The notes below the pieces were generated by a model. That model ran no database searches. It was given only the letters and a program-made list of their open reading frames with translations, and was not told the DNA's origin. This document shows positions 60,111 to 64,000 of a DNA stretch of 64,000 bases, one piece after another. Within the stretch, counting starts at the first letter, position 1, and each line of letters opens with the position of its first letter. Source of the stretch: Apiospora phragmitis. Lineage: Eukaryota; Ascomycota; Sordariomycetes; Amphisphaeriales; Apiosporaceae. The position numbers and the translations under genes were made by a program. Where the stretch lies: the NCBI GenBank assembly GCA_038363925.1, contig JAQQWL010000002.1:4154001-4218000 (forward strand), in the 5' to 3' direction.

Positions 60111-63100
60111 ATAACGGCGACGAGTCATGTTAGCTGGTCCAGAACTTGCATAGCAACTTCGTGATACTCCATACACCCGGGTAACATTGCATTCATCGCA
60201 CTCTTCGCTACCACAAATAGCGCAAAGACCCCCCTGGCTGCCTGGCGTTTGCTGTCTTCCGGTTTTCATTTCGTTGAATGGTCTGTTGACCCCCAATCCC
60301 TCTTCTCTTTCCCTACATTTGAGATTGACCATGCTGAACACCAGCCATTGCTGAGTAAACGTTGCTATCTGCTCGTTCCATGTAATTGCCATCTGCAGTT
60401 CTGAGACTGAAAGCGAAGCAGTTGTCCTCATGCACGATGGCGGTGCAGGAGCTGCCATTCTGCATTCTCGCCTGCATTCCACTTGCGCTAGACTGGGGGG
60501 TAGGCATCATCCCAACTAATATTACAGTGCCCCTGGCATTAAGCTGTTTCGAGGAGACTGCCAAGATCGTCCTTGATCAGGGCTTCTTCGGCATGGGTGG
60601 CGGGATTGGTCCTCCAATGACTGGCCAATCGCTCTTCGTGTAGCGAACGGCTGTCTGTGCTACACAAAACAACAACACTCATGTTGAAACGACGAGCAAA
60701 GATGTCTGGATCATCACAGCCAACTGCATGCTGCGAACCAGGAGGCATCCATTATGTCGGATCGGATCGTCGGGATGGGCAAGCATCCATGCATCGGGCG
60801 CTGGCGCCGTTCAGATGACACGGTTTGGGAATAAACGACCGACGGCGTCAAGGCTAGTGCTTTGCTTTCTGTGCTCTCTGACACAATGGCGGCTTCAAGA
60901 AGTGTTCGAAGCAGAAACATGTCGAGTCGCCGGATGACGCGAGCAACTGCTTTGACGTCAGTCGGCCTTTGCTTATTGGTGGCATATATCGCCCGCAGCT
61001 ATAGCCCGACAACGGGCTTGACGGCTGTTGTTGAATGAACGGTCCCCGTCGAGCCGCTGGACTAGTGGGTTCCGGAACGCTCTCCAAGCTTCAGCAGGAA
61101 GAAGAAATGATTATCATTCTCGCCAGAATTTCATGCATTGCTTGCGAGCAGCTAGGCGGCTCCGCAGCAACACATGGGTCAACCAGCAAGTGCCAGGTCT
61201 TATACCCCGTTATCTGAGCACCTATAGCCTAGCACCCACATTTTCGCGGCCGCTCAGATCCGATCTTCGCTCCACCTCTCGGTCATTATCACGCTCCGCC
61301 TGGCGGGACTGAATGAAAATCTCGGCAGAGGTGACCGGTCTGTGTATTCGGTTGAGTGCCGTACCACCCTTAGCGCCTTCACAACATCTACATACGTGTG
61401 CAGAAAGACCAAACAGCCCGAATTACAGTGCGCCGAGCTTCAGGCTTTCTTTCCATAGCAGGCATATTAAGACCTTGTGTAAAAGCAAGTGTCTCCGTTG
61501 TTATCGGTTGCGTGGATGAGATATGGCCTAAATTAACAGTCATCCAACGAAGGCCCGCTCCTTCAATCTCCGGACTTGTGAGTACACCTTTTTTTTTTAG
61601 CTACGAAATGCTCCGGCTGCCGATGTTACTGTAACAAATACGAGCACAGAATCGCCAGAACTGCCTTAAAACAAACAGAGCAACCGGGGCAATAATACGC
61701 AAGCGCTCAGACTGGTAAGCTTCGTTCGTAACCCCTTCCGTATTTAGCGTAGTTCCAGCCCTCCAACACATCTAGGCTCTGGCGCCTGTCAGATTATGGG
61801 CTCAGCGTGGAAGTTATTTCTCCGTTGCCCTTCATGTGCTCGCCCCCTTTCTCTGTTTCTAACCTAGCTAGCCAGGCTGATGTCCAGAACCGTTGAAACC
61901 TTAACCGACTGAACTTTCGTAGACCGAATGATAGATTCAACCTTAGTCGTACTCTAAATTAGAGTCTGGGCCCTCTGGAGCCTACGGGTACTGTACTGTG
62001 CAGCTTCCCAACTGGTGAGAGAGACCCTGCGATCCCATTCATCCGTTCAACCAACCCTTTGCTAAACACTGTCTTCCTTTGGGGCATAAGGATACCAATT
62101 TTCCCTTATGGTGGTGCTTGAAAGGGAGTCTCTTTTCGTTGAACGACAGCGATATCTAATGTCAGCAGTAATTCAGTAGTGATAATGAATCTGGCTTCTT
62201 GTATATAGCATAATTGTCTGTGTCCAGCGCCTGCAGTATCCCCCGGCCCCTAAAACCTTCCAGTAAGAAACAAGGCAAGAGGTATTAACTCAACCATCGA
62301 TTCCGGTATTCCAATTTACTTTCCGGCGAGAGGATGATGCATGCTGCAGCAGGGCTGGGAAAGTATCGTCTCGTGAAGTGGACGAGTTAGTCCCCAAAAA
62401 GGGTGAAAAAAAGACTAGGGACACGATGTTCCCTGTCTTTCAAGCACGGGTGTCATTCAACTCCCAATCGAGTCATTTTCGTCCCCTTCTGTGAGCTATT
62501 TGCCCGCTTCGGAGTCGCGGTGGAGAGCAGGAGACAGTGCCTATCCCCGTTGGACAATATGTACTCATATTGGTCGTGGCTCCCCGGTGAGGGAGACCGC
62601 GGGATATTATGCAGCCTAGATAGCGTACCAGATGTGAAGTTGAACACAGCATCGGAAGATACATGGCTGGCATGGATTTGATATAGTCATGTCGTGGGAT
62701 CTCTGCTCCACCCTATCTCTGTACTCCAGTGGTAAGCTGCTTTGCAAATGGACTCGAAGCTCGTTGTTTGCTGTGATCAATGGACCAGGCCGCTCCCTCT
62801 TTATTGTAGGTCTTCCTTCCATACCAGACAACTTTAGGTAGTCATGTACGTGGAAAACTTCTCATTCGTATCCTTTAATGCGAGAGGGGCCTCAAATATG
62901 ATGACATTAAACTGTTTCGTACTCATTCTCTTTCTATCAACGCAAATCTGATATTGTGATATCGAATAAATGACCACACGGTCTATATCAAACTGTTCCT
63001 GTCGTCCTCTAGCAATTGTACCATCATCTTTATTTCTTTCATATGGCGTTGTTCCAGTCAACAGTTATATGGGAGTTTATACATACCAAGGACGCATACT

Positions 63101-64000
63101 GCAAGCTAGCCTAGGTGAATCGATAGGACTTGAAGTAACGGAACCAGAGAATGCCCTCTGGACGAAAAACACATGGGCTTGGAAGGGAAACGCGAATGGA
63201 ATTTGGTACCCCTGTGATGACCGTGTCAGGGATATCTCCTTATTCGCATAATTTATTCAGAATCCACGGCCATCTCCTGAGTACTCCTTTCAGCAGGTTA
63301 TCTCTCGCAGACCAAACAAACCCTGCCATACGTGTTGCTATGACTGGGCTCTTAGGGGCGCTGGCTGACTGGCTAGCCACTGTGCCCTTTCTATCGTCTC
63401 AAGAGGGAACTGATATCCAATTCATATAGGAAGCAATTAGCGTGCTCTTGGGCCATTATAGGGGGCTACTAGAGCAGTGCAGCTATTCGCCGTCGAGGCA
63501 GCAAATTGAATGGCGAACTGCAACAACCGAGTGCTTCTTCCTAATCAAGGAAACAGAACGGCCCGGGGCTTACCAGTGAGCGCATTCGAGAAATCAAAGC
63601 ATACTTGCTTAATTGGAGGTCATGATGTCGCTGATTCAACATCCAAACTGTACATATACTTCATTTCTCATCAAGTGGGTCAAGTCCATACGGATAAAAC
63701 AGTTCACGGGAATACGTGAATACATAGTCGAGCATGTCTCTAATTACACAGGTGTATCTGACCAACACGGATGCCGGATGGATATGCCAATAGGGGGCTT
63801 CTATACGCAAGGCCATAAGTAAGGGATGGGGGATGCCGATGGAGTTATGATAGCCCGCGCATTCATGGCGATCATCCTGAAGCACATGTGACAGGCTGGA
63901 TGAATGTGTAATCATCCACGTCTGCGCCGACTTGAATATACTCTAGCATTCAAGGCCTCACCGGTTCCCCACGTCCATACCGACCGCAAGCCCTGGACAG

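Larger units (their letters stand above)
55581..64000. other. Eight-kilobase stretch without a recognisable gene
   Basis: The first few hundred bases should be the DENN gene promoter. Beyond that I recognise no domain, tRNA or rRNA on either strand. The longest frames (56748-57572 minus, 59997-60482 minus) have no family features. A 10-C homopolymer lies near 56987 and short microsatellites at 58187 and 60097. A group of overlapping minus-strand frames at 60313-60920 is noted as a finding. Confidence 0.45.

Overview
The window is nuclear DNA of a filamentous ascomycete, most likely a sordariomycete. The evidence is introns of about 50-95 nt with GT/AG ends and CTRAC-type branch sites, a eukaryotic TPP riboswitch in the leader of a THI4 gene, a tRNA-Leu with an intron after position 37, and fungus-type proteins (DUF7918, SEN54, EME1, a Hub1-like protein with an SR extension). 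No bacterial, viral or transposon gene was recognised.

Layout. 0-11 kb: a small one-membrane-segment protein (-), a histidine-phosphatase (PGAM) family protein with a C-terminal PCNA-binding motif (+), an Atl1-type alkyltransferase-like protein (-), and THI4 with its riboswitch (+). 11.5-16.9 kb: a long kinesin (-). 16.9-23.8 kb: no recognisable gene. 23.8-31.8 kb: EME1 (+), a secreted GH43 enzyme (-), a DUF7918 protein with SUMO-interaction motifs (-) and a PPIL3-type cyclophilin (-). 34.7-39.3 kb: an arrestin-like protein (+), an intron-containing tRNA-Leu (-) and SEN54 (+). 42.8-46.4 kb: an unrecognised protein with a duplicated domain (+). 47.3-55.6 kb: a GPI-anchor-type wall protein, MGMT, a Hub1-like protein and a DENN-domain protein (all -). 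55.6-64 kb: no recognisable gene.

These are separate housekeeping genes, not an operon or a recognisable biosynthetic cluster. Genome maintenance is well represented (MGMT, Atl1, EME1, a PIP-box protein, a SIM protein). SEN54, a tRNA-splicing endonuclease subunit, lies 285 bp from an intron-containing tRNA gene.

Data quality matters here. Nine protein genes read correctly only if single-base frame changes are accepted, about 18 in all, many of them in short homopolymers. With those allowed, the spliced length of every affected gene is a multiple of three. They look more like assembly errors than pseudogenes, so the 'broken' genes are annotated as CDS with the break positions. No previously undescribed multi-gene system was found. 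The freshest leads are the PIP box on the PGAM-family protein, the tandem SIMs on the DUF7918 protein, and the duplicated unknown domain at 44.7-45.6 kb.
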